The notes under the pieces are model-generated. The model saw only the letters and a program-made list of their open reading frames with translations. It did not search any database and was not told the origin of the DNA. Shown piece by piece: positions 40,586-48,707 of a DNA stretch of 64,000 nucleotides; within the stretch, counting starts at the first letter, position 1; every line of letters starts with the position of its first letter. Origin of the DNA: Novosphingobium profundi. Lineage in GTDB: Bacteria; Pseudomonadota; Alphaproteobacteria; Sphingomonadales; Sphingomonadaceae. The stretch lies in contig NZ_JABWCU010000010.1 of the NCBI RefSeq assembly GCF_018491765.1, forward strand, positions 1-64,000, written 5' to 3'. The position numbers and the translations under genes are program-made.

Positions 40586-42996
40586 CAGAACGTCATTCCC
40601 GCACGCACGCCGTAAGTGCGCGGCGGCGTGGTCACCACCGTCGCGGCCGAGGCCGCGTTGTAGGTGAGCCCGGCCGAGACGATGCGGTTGTTCTCGATGT
40701 TGCGCACGAAGGCGCCGATCGACCAGCGCCCGTCCTCGGGGCCGAAGTCGAGGTTGGCGTTGCTCGTCCAGGTGCTGCCCACCTTCTGTTCGGCGAGGTA
40801 CTGGAAGGCGACGGTGCGGCTGGTCTTGAACTGGGTATCGCCCGCGATCACCAGCTTGTAGTCACCCAGCGCAAAGGTCTGCTGCGCGCCCAGGTTGATG
40901 GTCCACTTGGGGCCCTGGTAGGCGCGGCGGCCCGAGCAGTCGATTTCGTACTGGCCGGCCGTGGTCGTGCTGACCGAATAGGGGCAGCCGGTCAGAGGAG
41001 GCGTGGCGCCGATCGGTTCGTTGTAGACGAACGAGGTGTAGCGCGCGTCGAGATACTGGACTTGCGCGGAGAGCAGCGTGGTCTCGGTCAGCAGGACCTG
41101 CGCCTCGGCCTCGGCGCCCTTGATCGTCGAACTCCCTGCGTTCTCGGTGAACTGGCCCTGGTTGCCCGCCGCGTCGATGCCGGTGTGGTTGACCTGCTGG
41201 TCGCGGTACTTCCAGTAGAAGCCTTCCAGGTTGAGCTGGAGGCGGTTGTTCAGGAAGCGGTTCTTCAGACCCAGCGTATAGGCGGTGATATATTCGGGAT
41301 CGAAGGTCTCGTAGCCCGCCGAGAGCGAGAAGCCGCCCGAGCGGTAGCCCGTCTCGACGCTGCCGTAGAGCAGCGAGTCCGGGGCGACGTCGTATTCGAA
41401 CCCGGCGCGCCAGGTCAGCCTGGAGGTGTCGAGCGGCTCGTCGACCCTGGTCTGCGCGCGGATCAGCAGCGCGCCCGAAGTGCCGATCGGGGTGACCCCG
41501 CCAGCAGGGGGGACGATGAAAGGGTACTGCAGTTCGTTGAAGCTGTCGCCCACGGGAAGCAGCGTCGCCGTCGGGCAGCTGGGCACGAAGTTCACGCTCT
41601 GCGTGCACTTGACGAGGAAGACGTCGGCGGTGCCGTCGAACTGCTTCTCATCGCGCGTCCAGCGCAGGCCGCCGATCAGGCGCAGGCGGTCCGAGAGGTT
41701 CGCGGTGAGGCGGCCGAACAGCGCGTAGGAGCGCGTGTCCGAGGTGAACTCCTGGTAGGCGTTCAAGGCCTGCTGCGCGAAAGTATAGTTGCCATCGACG
41801 CTCTCGTCGAAAAGGTAGGCGCCCAGGATGTAGTCGAAGATGCCCACGCGCTCGCCGGTGAAGCGCGTCTCGAGGCTGAACTGCTCGTCCTTCTCCTGGA
41901 TGTAGCCCACGAAAGCCGGCGCGGCGAATTTGTTGTCGAGGCTCGAATAGCGCCAGGCGGGGATGACCGAGAGCGTGCCCGCGCCGGTGTGCCAGGTGAT
42001 CTCGGCGTTGGCGCCGTAGAAGCTGTTGTTCTGGTAGATGTCGGGATCGAGCGGATCGGCGGTGCGCCCCGAGAGGCCCAGGAACAGCGTCTGGCGATAG
42101 GCCTGCGAAGCGGGATCGGTAAGGCCGGTGGACGTGCTCAGGCCCGAGGGCACGAAGGTGTAGCCACCGCTTGCGTAGTCATAGGCGTAGCGGCCCTGGT
42201 AGGAAGAGCCTGCGCCCTTGCCGCCGGTGTGCGAATAGTCGCCGCCCACGCGCACGGTGAGGTCGGGGGTCAGTTCGGCCAGGTACTGCAGGCGCAGCGC
42301 GTGGGTCTTGTCGTCCGAGGTGCCGTCCGAAAGGTAGCCGTCGTGCCGGGTCAGGCTGCCCGCGATGCGCAGCGCTCCGTCTTCGCCGACCGGCACGTTG
42401 ATTGCGCCTTGCAGGCTTACCGCGTCGTAGTTGCCGTAGCTGGCCTTGGCGAAGCCCGAAAATTCGCCGATGCGCGGCCTGGCGGGCAGCACGTTGATCG
42501 CGCCGCCGGTCGCGTTGCGCCCATAAAGCGTGCCTTGCGGGCCCTTGAGCACCTCGATGCGTTCCAGGTCGTAGAACATGCCCGAAGTCGAGGTCGGGCG
42601 GCCAAGGTAGACGCCGTCATAGCTGAAGGCGATCGCCGGATCGGAATAGCCGTTGACGGTGAAGTTGCCTACGCCGCGCAGGAAGAACACCGCGTTGGCG
42701 CCGCCGTTCTGCTGGATGTTGAGCGCGGGGACCATCTTGCCCAGGTCCTGCGCGCCGGACACGCCGGCGCGGGTCAGGTCGTCGCCGCCCACGACATCGA
42801 TGGCGACGCCCGCGCGCTGGGCGCTTTCCGCCTTTCGCTGCGCCGTGACGACGATTTCGTTGAGCCCCACCGCCGCGTTCGGCGAAGCCGCGGCAGTGCT
42901 GGTGTCCTGCCCCTCCTGCGCTGCGGCCTGCGCCGCGATCAGCCCTGATGCCAGGGCCAAGGCCAAAGCCGTACCCCCCCGATATACCTGTCGCAT
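40585..42996 (-). CDS. TonB-dependent receptor heading the aromatic ring-cleavage operon
   Basis: A protein of 803 residues. The signal peptide (ALALALASGLIAAQAAAQ) is followed by the TonB-box-like EIVVTAQRK, then the plug (VFFLRGVGNFTVNGYSD, IEVLKGPQGTLYGRNATGGAINV) and a beta-barrel ending RAGMTF. The ATG is preceded by GGAGAG. It is the first of seven minus-strand genes with small gaps or overlaps, all directed at one aromatic substrate, so it is a good candidate for the outer-membrane importer of that polyphenol. The divergent NodD-type LysR gene at 43111 probably regulates it. Confidence 0.93.
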   Translation of the reverse strand: MRQVYRGGTALALALASGLIAAQAAAQEGQDTSTAAASPNAAVGLNEIVVTAQRKAESAQRAGVAIDVVGGDDLTRAGVSGAQDLGKMVPALNIQQNGGANAVFFLRGVGNFTVNGYSDPAIAFSYDGVYLGRPTSTSGMFYDLERIEVLKGPQGTLYGRNATGGAINVLPARPRIGEFSGFAKASYGNYDAVSLQGAINVPVGEDGALRIAGSLTRHDGYLSDGTSDDKTHALRLQYLAELTPDLTVRVGGDYSHTGGKGAGSSYQGRYAYDYASGGYTFVPSGLSTSTGLTDPASQAYRQTLFLGLSGRTADPLDPDIYQNNSFYGANAEITWHTGAGTLSVIPAWRYSSLDNKFAAPAFVGYIQEKDEQFSLETRFTGERVGIFDYILGAYLFDESVDGNYTFAQQALNAYQEFTSDTRSYALFGRLTANLSDRLRLIGGLRWTRDEKQFDGTADVFLVKCTQSVNFVPSCPTATLLPVGDSFNELQYPFIVPPAGGVTPIGTSGALLIRAQTRVDEPLDTSRLTWRAGFEYDVAPDSLLYGSVETGYRSGGFSLSAGYETFDPEYITAYTLGLKNRFLNNRLQLNLEGFYWKYRDQQVNHTGIDAAGNQGQFTENAGSSTIKGAEAEAQVLLTETTLLSAQVQYLDARYTSFVYNEPIGATPPLTGCPYSVSTTTAGQYEIDCSGRRAYQGPKWTINLGAQQTFALGDYKLVIAGDTQFKTSRTVAFQYLAEQKVGSTWTSNANLDFGPEDGRWSIGAFVRNIENNRIVSAGLTYNAASAATVVTTPPRTYGVRAGMTF

Positions 42997-43079
42997 CCCG
43001 TCTCTCCCCTCGAGCCGCTTTTTGCGGCTTTTCCGGGCGAGGGATGCCTATGGGCTTGCCATATATCAAATCTTTTGTT

Positions 43080-43097
43080 TTTGTCGTATTCCACAAA
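43080..43097. promoter_or_regulatory. Weak LysR-type box between the TBDR operon and the NodD-like gene
   Basis: TTTGT-N8-ACAAA (43080-43084 and 43093-43097) lies 13 bases before the LysR ATG, in the AT-rich part of the divergent promoter region. It has the LysR T-N11-A form, but the arms are only 5 bp. Confidence 0.35.
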
Positions 43098-43110
43098 CAG
43101 AATTGATACT

Positions 43111-44010
43111 ATGCGCCTCGACAAGTTTGACCTCAACCTGCTGATTGCCTTCGAACTCCTGCTTGAGGAGCGCAATGTGACGCGCGCGGCACAACGCGCG
43201 AATCTGACGCAGTCGGCGATGAGCGCTGCGCTGGCGCGGCTGCGCCAGGCGCTCAACGACGAATTGCTGATCCCGCACGGACGGCGCATGATCGCCACGC
43301 CCCACGCGCTGGCGCTGGCACCGCAGGTCTCCGAAGCGGTGCGCAACTTGCGTGTCCTGATATCGGGGGCGACCGCGTTCGACCCGGCGACTGCGGATCG
43401 CCGCTTCGAAATCGCGACCTCGGACTACATCACGACCGTGCTGCTCGGCCCCTTGCTGCCCGAGCTCAAGCGCGAGGCCCCTGGAATCGAGTTCAACTTC
43501 CAGCTCCCCACGCGCGACACGGGCGCGCAGCTCGAGGACGGCAAGCTCGATTTCCAGATCACGCCCGAGCAGTTCCTCAACAAGGAGCATCCCAGCGAGA
43601 TCCTTTTCGAGGAACGCCACGTCGTCGTCGGTTGGGAGGGCAATCCGGTCTTCGCGCGCGAGATGGACCTTGCCGCGTTCCATTCGTGCGGGCATGTGGC
43701 GGTGCGCATCACCGGCGTGCCGGCGTTCGCCGAAAGGCACTTGCTCGCGGGTGATGACCAGCGCCGGATCGAGGTCATCGCGCCCTCGTTCTCGGCGGTG
43801 CCCTGGCTCTTGCCGGGGACCGGGCTCCTTGCCCTCATGCACGAGCGGCTGGCGCGGGTCTATGCGCCCTTGCTGCCGCTCGCGATCCGGCCTTCGCCGA
43901 TTGCGGTTCCACCCATGCGCGAGATGATCCAGTACCACGCCGCGCGCGCGACCGATGCCGGAATGCTCTGGCTCAAGTCGCGGCTGCACCGCGCCGCCAC
44001 CGGGTCCTGA
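43111..44010 (+). CDS. NodD-like LysR regulator of the polyphenol operon
   Basis: A protein of 299 residues. The start ATG 43111 gives the canonical MRLDKFDLNLLIAFELLLEE, and the HTH region NVTRAAQRANLTQSAMSAALARLR is close to that of rhizobial NodD. The linker AFDPATADRRFEIATSDYI is also NodD-like. NodD proteins bind plant flavonoids, and FdeR, a related activator, responds to naringenin. Divergent placement next to the TBDR and ring-cleavage operon makes it the probable activator of that operon. The inducer is inferred. Confidence 0.92.
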   Translation: MRLDKFDLNLLIAFELLLEERNVTRAAQRANLTQSAMSAALARLRQALNDELLIPHGRRMIATPHALALAPQVSEAVRNLRVLISGATAFDPATADRRFEIATSDYITTVLLGPLLPELKREAPGIEFNFQLPTRDTGAQLEDGKLDFQITPEQFLNKEHPSEILFEERHVVVGWEGNPVFAREMDLAAFHSCGHVAVRITGVPAFAERHLLAGDDQRRIEVIAPSFSAVPWLLPGTGLLALMHERLARVYAPLLPLAIRPSPIAVPPMREMIQYHAARATDAGMLWLKSRLHRAATGS

Positions 44011-44020
44011 GAGCCAGCGG

Positions 44021-44701
44021 CTAGTCGAAGTTCGGCATCGGTCCGGGATCGACCCCGAAATCGGCGTCCAGATCGGCCAGGGTGCCGTCCGGCGCGGCGC
44101 TCTCGAGCAGGCGGGAGAGAAGCGCCACGGCCTGCTCGTTCTGCGGGCAGGGGGGCAGGTGGCGCTGCGCGATCGAGAGCCCGCGCACCGACCAGACCAT
44201 CAGGCGCATGACTGTCCTCGCCAGCTGACGGTCACCGCCGAAGGCGCCCTGCATGACGTCGAGCGCCTTGGCTTCGACCGCCTCTTGCATCGGGATGACG
44301 GCGGCGGCGAGCTCGGCATCGCCGCGGGTGGCCTGGAGGATGTCGAGCACGGCGTGACCCGAAGGGCGGCTGAGCACCTGCCAGAGCAGGCGCGGCCAGT
44401 CGCTCAGTCGATTGCCGAGGCCGGTGGCTTGCCGGATCCGTTCGTATTCGTCCATTTCGTGCTCGAAGACGTGCGCGACGACCTGTGCCATGAGCGCGGC
44501 GCGCGTGCCGAAGTGGTGGAGCATGGCCCCGCGCGAGACGCCCGCGCGCGCCGCGATCGTGGCGGTGTTGGCGTTGGGATAGCCCATTTCGTGGATCACC
44601 GCGATGGCGCTTTCGACGAGCGCGAGGCGCGTGTGTGCGGTGCGCTCTTCCTGCGTGCGCCTGCGCGGCGGCGTGCCGTTCGCCATCGTGATCTCGTTCA
44701 T
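44021..44701 (-). CDS. TetR/AcrR-family repressor
   Basis: A protein of about 226 residues. The HTH segment is VESAIAVIHEMGYPNANTATIAARAGVSRGAMLHHFGTRAAL, followed by an all-helical ligand domain (IRQATGLGNRLSDWPRLLWQ). I use ATG 44701 (MNEITMANG), but ATG 44686 and 44716 are also possible. It is divergent from the TBDR-GH1 genes at 44914, and a dyad that overlaps their -35 element is its likely operator. Inducers of such regulators are usually substrates or intermediates of the controlled pathway. Confidence 0.88.
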   Translation of the reverse strand: MNEITMANGTPPRRRTQEERTAHTRLALVESAIAVIHEMGYPNANTATIAARAGVSRGAMLHHFGTRAALMAQVVAHVFEHEMDEYERIRQATGLGNRLSDWPRLLWQVLSRPSGHAVLDILQATRGDAELAAAVIPMQEAVEAKALDVMQGAFGGDRQLARTVMRLMVWSVRGLSIAQRHLPPCPQNEQAVALLSRLLESAAPDGTLADLDADFGVDPGPMPNFD

Positions 44702-44806
44702 CGCATCCCGACCCATTGCTTGTTCGTGTCCCGTGTCCCGACAGAGGTGCGCGCGCCGCCATCCCCCGGCCGCCCCTTCGTGCGCAGCACAACCAGAGAC
44801 GCGGGT

Positions 44807-44863
44807 GATTGTCAGCAATCAAAAACATTCATGCTTGACTGTATGTATCTGCGAAACCTATTC
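44807..44863 (+). promoter_or_regulatory. Promoter with TetR-type operator for the TBDR-GH1 operon
   Basis: TTGACT (44835-44840) and CTATTC near 44858-44863 form a plausible promoter. An imperfect dyad, ATTCATGC-TTGACT-GTATGTAT (44827-44848, 6 of 8 arm positions matched), is centred on the -35 element. Upstream, GATTG-N4-CAATC (44807-44820) is a second small dyad. This suits repression by the divergent TetR protein. Confidence 0.5.
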
Positions 44864-44913
44864 GCCGCGTCAAGCCGCCGATGAACGGCGCCGCATATTT
44901 GGGAGGGTTCACC

Positions 44914-47244
44914 ATGCACAAGTCCGCATTCCTGCTGGGCGTCAGCCTGTTTGCCACGGCCGCGCCCGCGTGGGCGCAGGAGGCCGCGTCCGACGAGGTC
45001 GGCGTTCCCGAGATCGTGGTAAGCGCGCAGCGCCGCACCGAACGCCTGCAGGACGTTCCCGTCAGCGTGACCGCGCTCGGCGCCGATGCGCTCAAGACGC
45101 GCAACGTCAACGACCTGACCCAGGTCGTCCAGGCCGCGCCCAGCCTTCAAGTCGGCGCGGACAACACGTTCGCGATCCGCGGGGTGGGCACGCAGGCCTT
45201 TGCGACGACGATCGATTCGAGCGTCGCGACCTCGCTCGACGACGTCAACCTGGGCCGCCCCTACCTCGCGCAAGGACTCTTCAACGACGTCCAGCGCGTC
45301 GAAGTGCTCAATGGCCCGCAGGGGCTGCTGTTCGGCAAGAACGCCTCGGCGGGCCTGCTCAACGTCGTCACGACCCGCCCCAGGCTGGGGGAATGGGAAA
45401 GCACCACCAATCTCGAGCTCGACAACCGCGAGACCCCTGGAAGCGACGCAAAGTCCTGGTCGGTGATCGCGCGCGAGACGGTGAACATCCCGGTCTCCGA
45501 AAACTCGGCGCTGCGCATCAACGGCACGTATTCGTACGAGCAGCCGGGCACGACCTACAAGGGCCTTTCGGGCGTGCGCAATGACCTCGATCGCGAACAG
45601 TACGGGCTTCGCGGCAAGTACCTGATCGAGCTCACGCCTTCACTCGAACTCTACGTGATCGGCGAATATTCCCAATCGCACGGCATCGCGGGGATTTATG
45701 ATCGCACCTACCGCTCGGTGGGCGAGGGCAGCGTCAACACCGATGCGCTGGCGGCGACCGGCCTCACGGCGGGGGATGAGAACTTCACCTTCGGGGGCGA
45801 CGGCGGCTACTGGCGCGACCTGACGCTGGGCGGAGCGCAGGCGGCGCTCTCGTGGACGAGCCCGGGCGGCGTGGTGGTCAGCAACATCGCGGCGTGGAAG
45901 ACCTACACCTACGACGCGCAGCTCGACACCGACTTCACCAACCTCGACGGCGCGAGCCGCAACTGGACGCACTCGAAGTACGACCAGTTCTCGAACGAAC
46001 TGCGCATTGCGCTGCCTTCCGAAAACCGTCTCTCGGGCCAGGCCGGTCTTTACTATTTCCACTCGAAGGTGGACCAGCAGAGCCAGATCGCGGGCAACAA
46101 CTACTTCTCCGACTATGCGCTCGCGAACTTCTTCTGCGTGGGCTCGTCGGCACCCTCCTATTGCGGCACGACCAACAGCTACTTCCTGGGGCGCGACAAC
46201 CGCTACAGCATGACCACCGACAGCTACGCCGCCTTCGGCCAGCTGACCTACGAGATCGTCGATGGCCTCAAGGCCTTCGCCGGTGGCCGCGTGACGCGCG
46301 ACGAGATCGCGATCGATCTGGTACAGAACGAGGACGCCTACTTCGCGCCGCTCGCGGTCTCGGGCACGTTTGCCCAGGACTACGGCCACACCAACTTCAG
46401 CTGGCGCGCCGGTGGCCAGTACGAGTTTACGCCTGACGCGATGGTCTATGCCTCGTACGGCCACGGCTACAAGGGCCCCGGTTTCAACGACACCGCGGCA
46501 ACCACCGACGCCAGCCTGCTGGTCAAGGGCGAGACCTCGGAGACGGCGGAGATCGGCTTCAAGACCAGCTGGTTCCACCGCGCACTCGTGTTCAACGTCT
46601 CGGCGTTCCACACGAAGTTCAACAACTACCAGGTGCAGTCGCTCGACAGCGAGTTGCAGGCTTTCATCGTCCAGAACGCGGCCTCGGTCATCAGCAAGGG
46701 CATCGAGGCATCGATCAACGCGCGCCCGTTCGAGGGGCTTTCGCTCAACGCCTCGGCAACGCTGCTCGATTCCAAGTTCGACAGTTTTGCCGGTGCCGAG
46801 TGCTACCCCGGCCAGCCCAACGCCGAGTGCGAGGCGAGCGCTTCGGCCTATTCGAACGGTTCGTTCAACGCCAAGGGTTACCGCACGCCGACTTCGGCCC
46901 GGTTCACCTCAAGCGTCCAGGCGATGTACGAATTCCAGACTTCGGGCATGGTCCATCCCTTCCTCGAGGCCAACTGGTACCACCGCTCGCCGATCAACTA
47001 CCTGATCAACCGGGCTCCCGGCGCCACTGTGCCCACGCTCGACATGATTGGCGCGAGTGCGGGCATCAACCTCGACAACGGCATGCGCTTCACGGTGTTC
47101 TGCAAGAACTGCACGAGCGCCTACAACCCGAACTTCATCGGGCTCGATTCGGGCGATTCGATCTCGCACATCGCGACCTACCAGCAGCAGTTCGGCTTCG
47201 ACTCGGTGCGCACCATCGGCGCCACCGTGCAGTTCCAGTTCTGA
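44914..47244 (+). CDS. TonB-dependent receptor paired with GH1
   Basis: A protein of 776 residues from ATG 44914, which follows GGGAGGG; the upstream in-frame ATG 44881 lacks such a site. The signal peptide ends near PAWAQE and is followed by EIVVSAQRR. The plug carries FAIRGVGTQAF and VEVLNGPQGLLFGKNASAG, and the barrel ends TVQFQF. The GH1 gene begins 10 bases after its stop, so receptor and glycosidase are co-expressed. The ligand is probably a glycoside cleaved by that GH1. The divergent TetR gene is the likely local regulator. Confidence 0.93.
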   Translation: MHKSAFLLGVSLFATAAPAWAQEAASDEVGVPEIVVSAQRRTERLQDVPVSVTALGADALKTRNVNDLTQVVQAAPSLQVGADNTFAIRGVGTQAFATTIDSSVATSLDDVNLGRPYLAQGLFNDVQRVEVLNGPQGLLFGKNASAGLLNVVTTRPRLGEWESTTNLELDNRETPGSDAKSWSVIARETVNIPVSENSALRINGTYSYEQPGTTYKGLSGVRNDLDREQYGLRGKYLIELTPSLELYVIGEYSQSHGIAGIYDRTYRSVGEGSVNTDALAATGLTAGDENFTFGGDGGYWRDLTLGGAQAALSWTSPGGVVVSNIAAWKTYTYDAQLDTDFTNLDGASRNWTHSKYDQFSNELRIALPSENRLSGQAGLYYFHSKVDQQSQIAGNNYFSDYALANFFCVGSSAPSYCGTTNSYFLGRDNRYSMTTDSYAAFGQLTYEIVDGLKAFAGGRVTRDEIAIDLVQNEDAYFAPLAVSGTFAQDYGHTNFSWRAGGQYEFTPDAMVYASYGHGYKGPGFNDTAATTDASLLVKGETSETAEIGFKTSWFHRALVFNVSAFHTKFNNYQVQSLDSELQAFIVQNAASVISKGIEASINARPFEGLSLNASATLLDSKFDSFAGAECYPGQPNAECEASASAYSNGSFNAKGYRTPTSARFTSSVQAMYEFQTSGMVHPFLEANWYHRSPINYLINRAPGATVPTLDMIGASAGINLDNGMRFTVFCKNCTSAYNPNFIGLDSGDSISHIATYQQQFGFDSVRTIGATVQFQF

Positions 47245-47254
47245 GGGGGCGCAC

Positions 47255-48601
47255 GTGATCGACGCGATGACCCGCCGCTCGGTGCTGCAGACGGCGAGCG
47301 CGGGGTTCGCCACGGCCTTTTCCGCCGACTTCGCCGCGGGAGCCGCACCGGCCCTCGCGGCTGTCCCGGCGGCGAAGTCGGGACGCGTCCTGCGCCCCGA
47401 CTTCCTGTGGGGCGCCGCTACCTCGGGCCACCAGGTCGAAGGCGGCAACGTCAATTCCGACAGCTGGGTCACCGAGCACCTCACGCCCAGTGCCTTCCCC
47501 GAGCCCTCGGGCGATGCCTGCGACAGCTGGAACCGCTGGCGCGAGGATATCGCACTGGTCAAGCGCCTGGGGCTCAATACCTACCGCTTCGGAATCGAGT
47601 GGGCGCGGATCGAGCCCGAACGGGGCGAATGGTCGATGGCCGCGCTGGCGCATTACCGCGCGATGCTCGACGCCTGCGCCGAGGCGGGGCTGAAGCCGCT
47701 GGTGACCTACTCGCACTTCACCGTGCCGCGCTGGTTCGCCGGGCTCGGCGGCTGGGAAGTGGCGGCCAACGTCGATCACTTCGTGCGCTTTTGCGAGATG
47801 GCGGCCCGCGCGCTGGGCACCGGCTATGCCCACGCGCTCACCTTCAACGAGCCCAATCTCACTGCGCAGCTCCTCTGGCAGCGCGACTTCAAGGCCGCCG
47901 CGCCGTTCTTCGCGATGGGCAATGCCGAGGCCGCGAAGCGGATCGGGACCGAACGTTTCTCCTCCACGCTCACCGCGCCGCCCGAGGCGGTCTTCGCGAA
48001 CATGGCCTCGGCGCACCACCGCGCGATCGCGGCGATCAAGTCGGTTCGTCCCGATGTGCAGCTCGGCCTCAGCCTCGCGGTGGCCGACGAGCAGGCTGCC
48101 CCTGGCGAGAGCGCACGCGCGGCCAAGATCGTGCAAGTCTACCAGCCCTGGTTCGAGGTCGTCGCGAGGGACGATTTCGTGGGTGTCCAGACCTATGGGC
48201 GCAACGTGGTTGGGCGCGAGGCCGATCTCGCGCCGCCCGAGGGCGTGGAACTGACCGAGACGGGCATGGAATTCTACCCCGAGGCGCTGGGCGCCACGGT
48301 GCGCTGGGTGGCGGGCGCCACCGGGCGTCCGATCCTCGTCACCGAGAACGGCGTCGCCACCAGCGACGACACCCGCCGCATCGCCTATATCGACCGCGCG
48401 CTGGCGAGCCTTGCCAAGGTAATCGCCGAAGGCGTCGACGTGCGCGGCTACGTCCACTGGTCGTTGCTCGACAATTTCGAGTGGAATCGCGCTTATACCG
48501 CGCACTTCGGGCTGGTTGCGGTGGACCGCACGACCTTTGCCCGCACGGTGAAGCCGAGCGCCTTGCACCTGGGCGCCTACGCCAGGGCAAATCGCATCTG
48601 A
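47255..48601 (+). CDS. GH1 beta-glycosidase, Tat-exported, GTG start
   Basis: A protein of 448 residues. GTG 47255, five bases after GAGGGGG, is preferred; ATG 47267 is four codons later and would also keep the Tat motif MTRRSVLQT. The acid/base is Glu199 in TFNEPN and the nucleophile is Glu364 in VTENG, so both canonical motifs are intact. FLWGAATSGHQVEGG is the GH1 N-terminal signature. It is a paralogue of the GH1 at 5497-6843, with equal length and nucleophile position but without the altered motifs. Next to the GH78 rhamnosidase gene it likely takes the glucose exposed by derhamnosylation. Confidence 0.92.
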   Translation: MIDAMTRRSVLQTASAGFATAFSADFAAGAAPALAAVPAAKSGRVLRPDFLWGAATSGHQVEGGNVNSDSWVTEHLTPSAFPEPSGDACDSWNRWREDIALVKRLGLNTYRFGIEWARIEPERGEWSMAALAHYRAMLDACAEAGLKPLVTYSHFTVPRWFAGLGGWEVAANVDHFVRFCEMAARALGTGYAHALTFNEPNLTAQLLWQRDFKAAAPFFAMGNAEAAKRIGTERFSSTLTAPPEAVFANMASAHHRAIAAIKSVRPDVQLGLSLAVADEQAAPGESARAAKIVQVYQPWFEVVARDDFVGVQTYGRNVVGREADLAPPEGVELTETGMEFYPEALGATVRWVAGATGRPILVTENGVATSDDTRRIAYIDRALASLAKVIAEGVDVRGYVHWSLLDNFEWNRAYTAHFGLVAVDRTTFARTVKPSALHLGAYARANRI

Positions 48602-48707
48602 ATTAGACGGTTACGCGCGCGCGCCGAGGTCCTAAGGTGCGCGCTACGAACAGGGGGCGAGGCGTGTCGCGGCGCGTCCGAGCGCCGGGTCAGCAGGAAG
48701 GAAGCAC

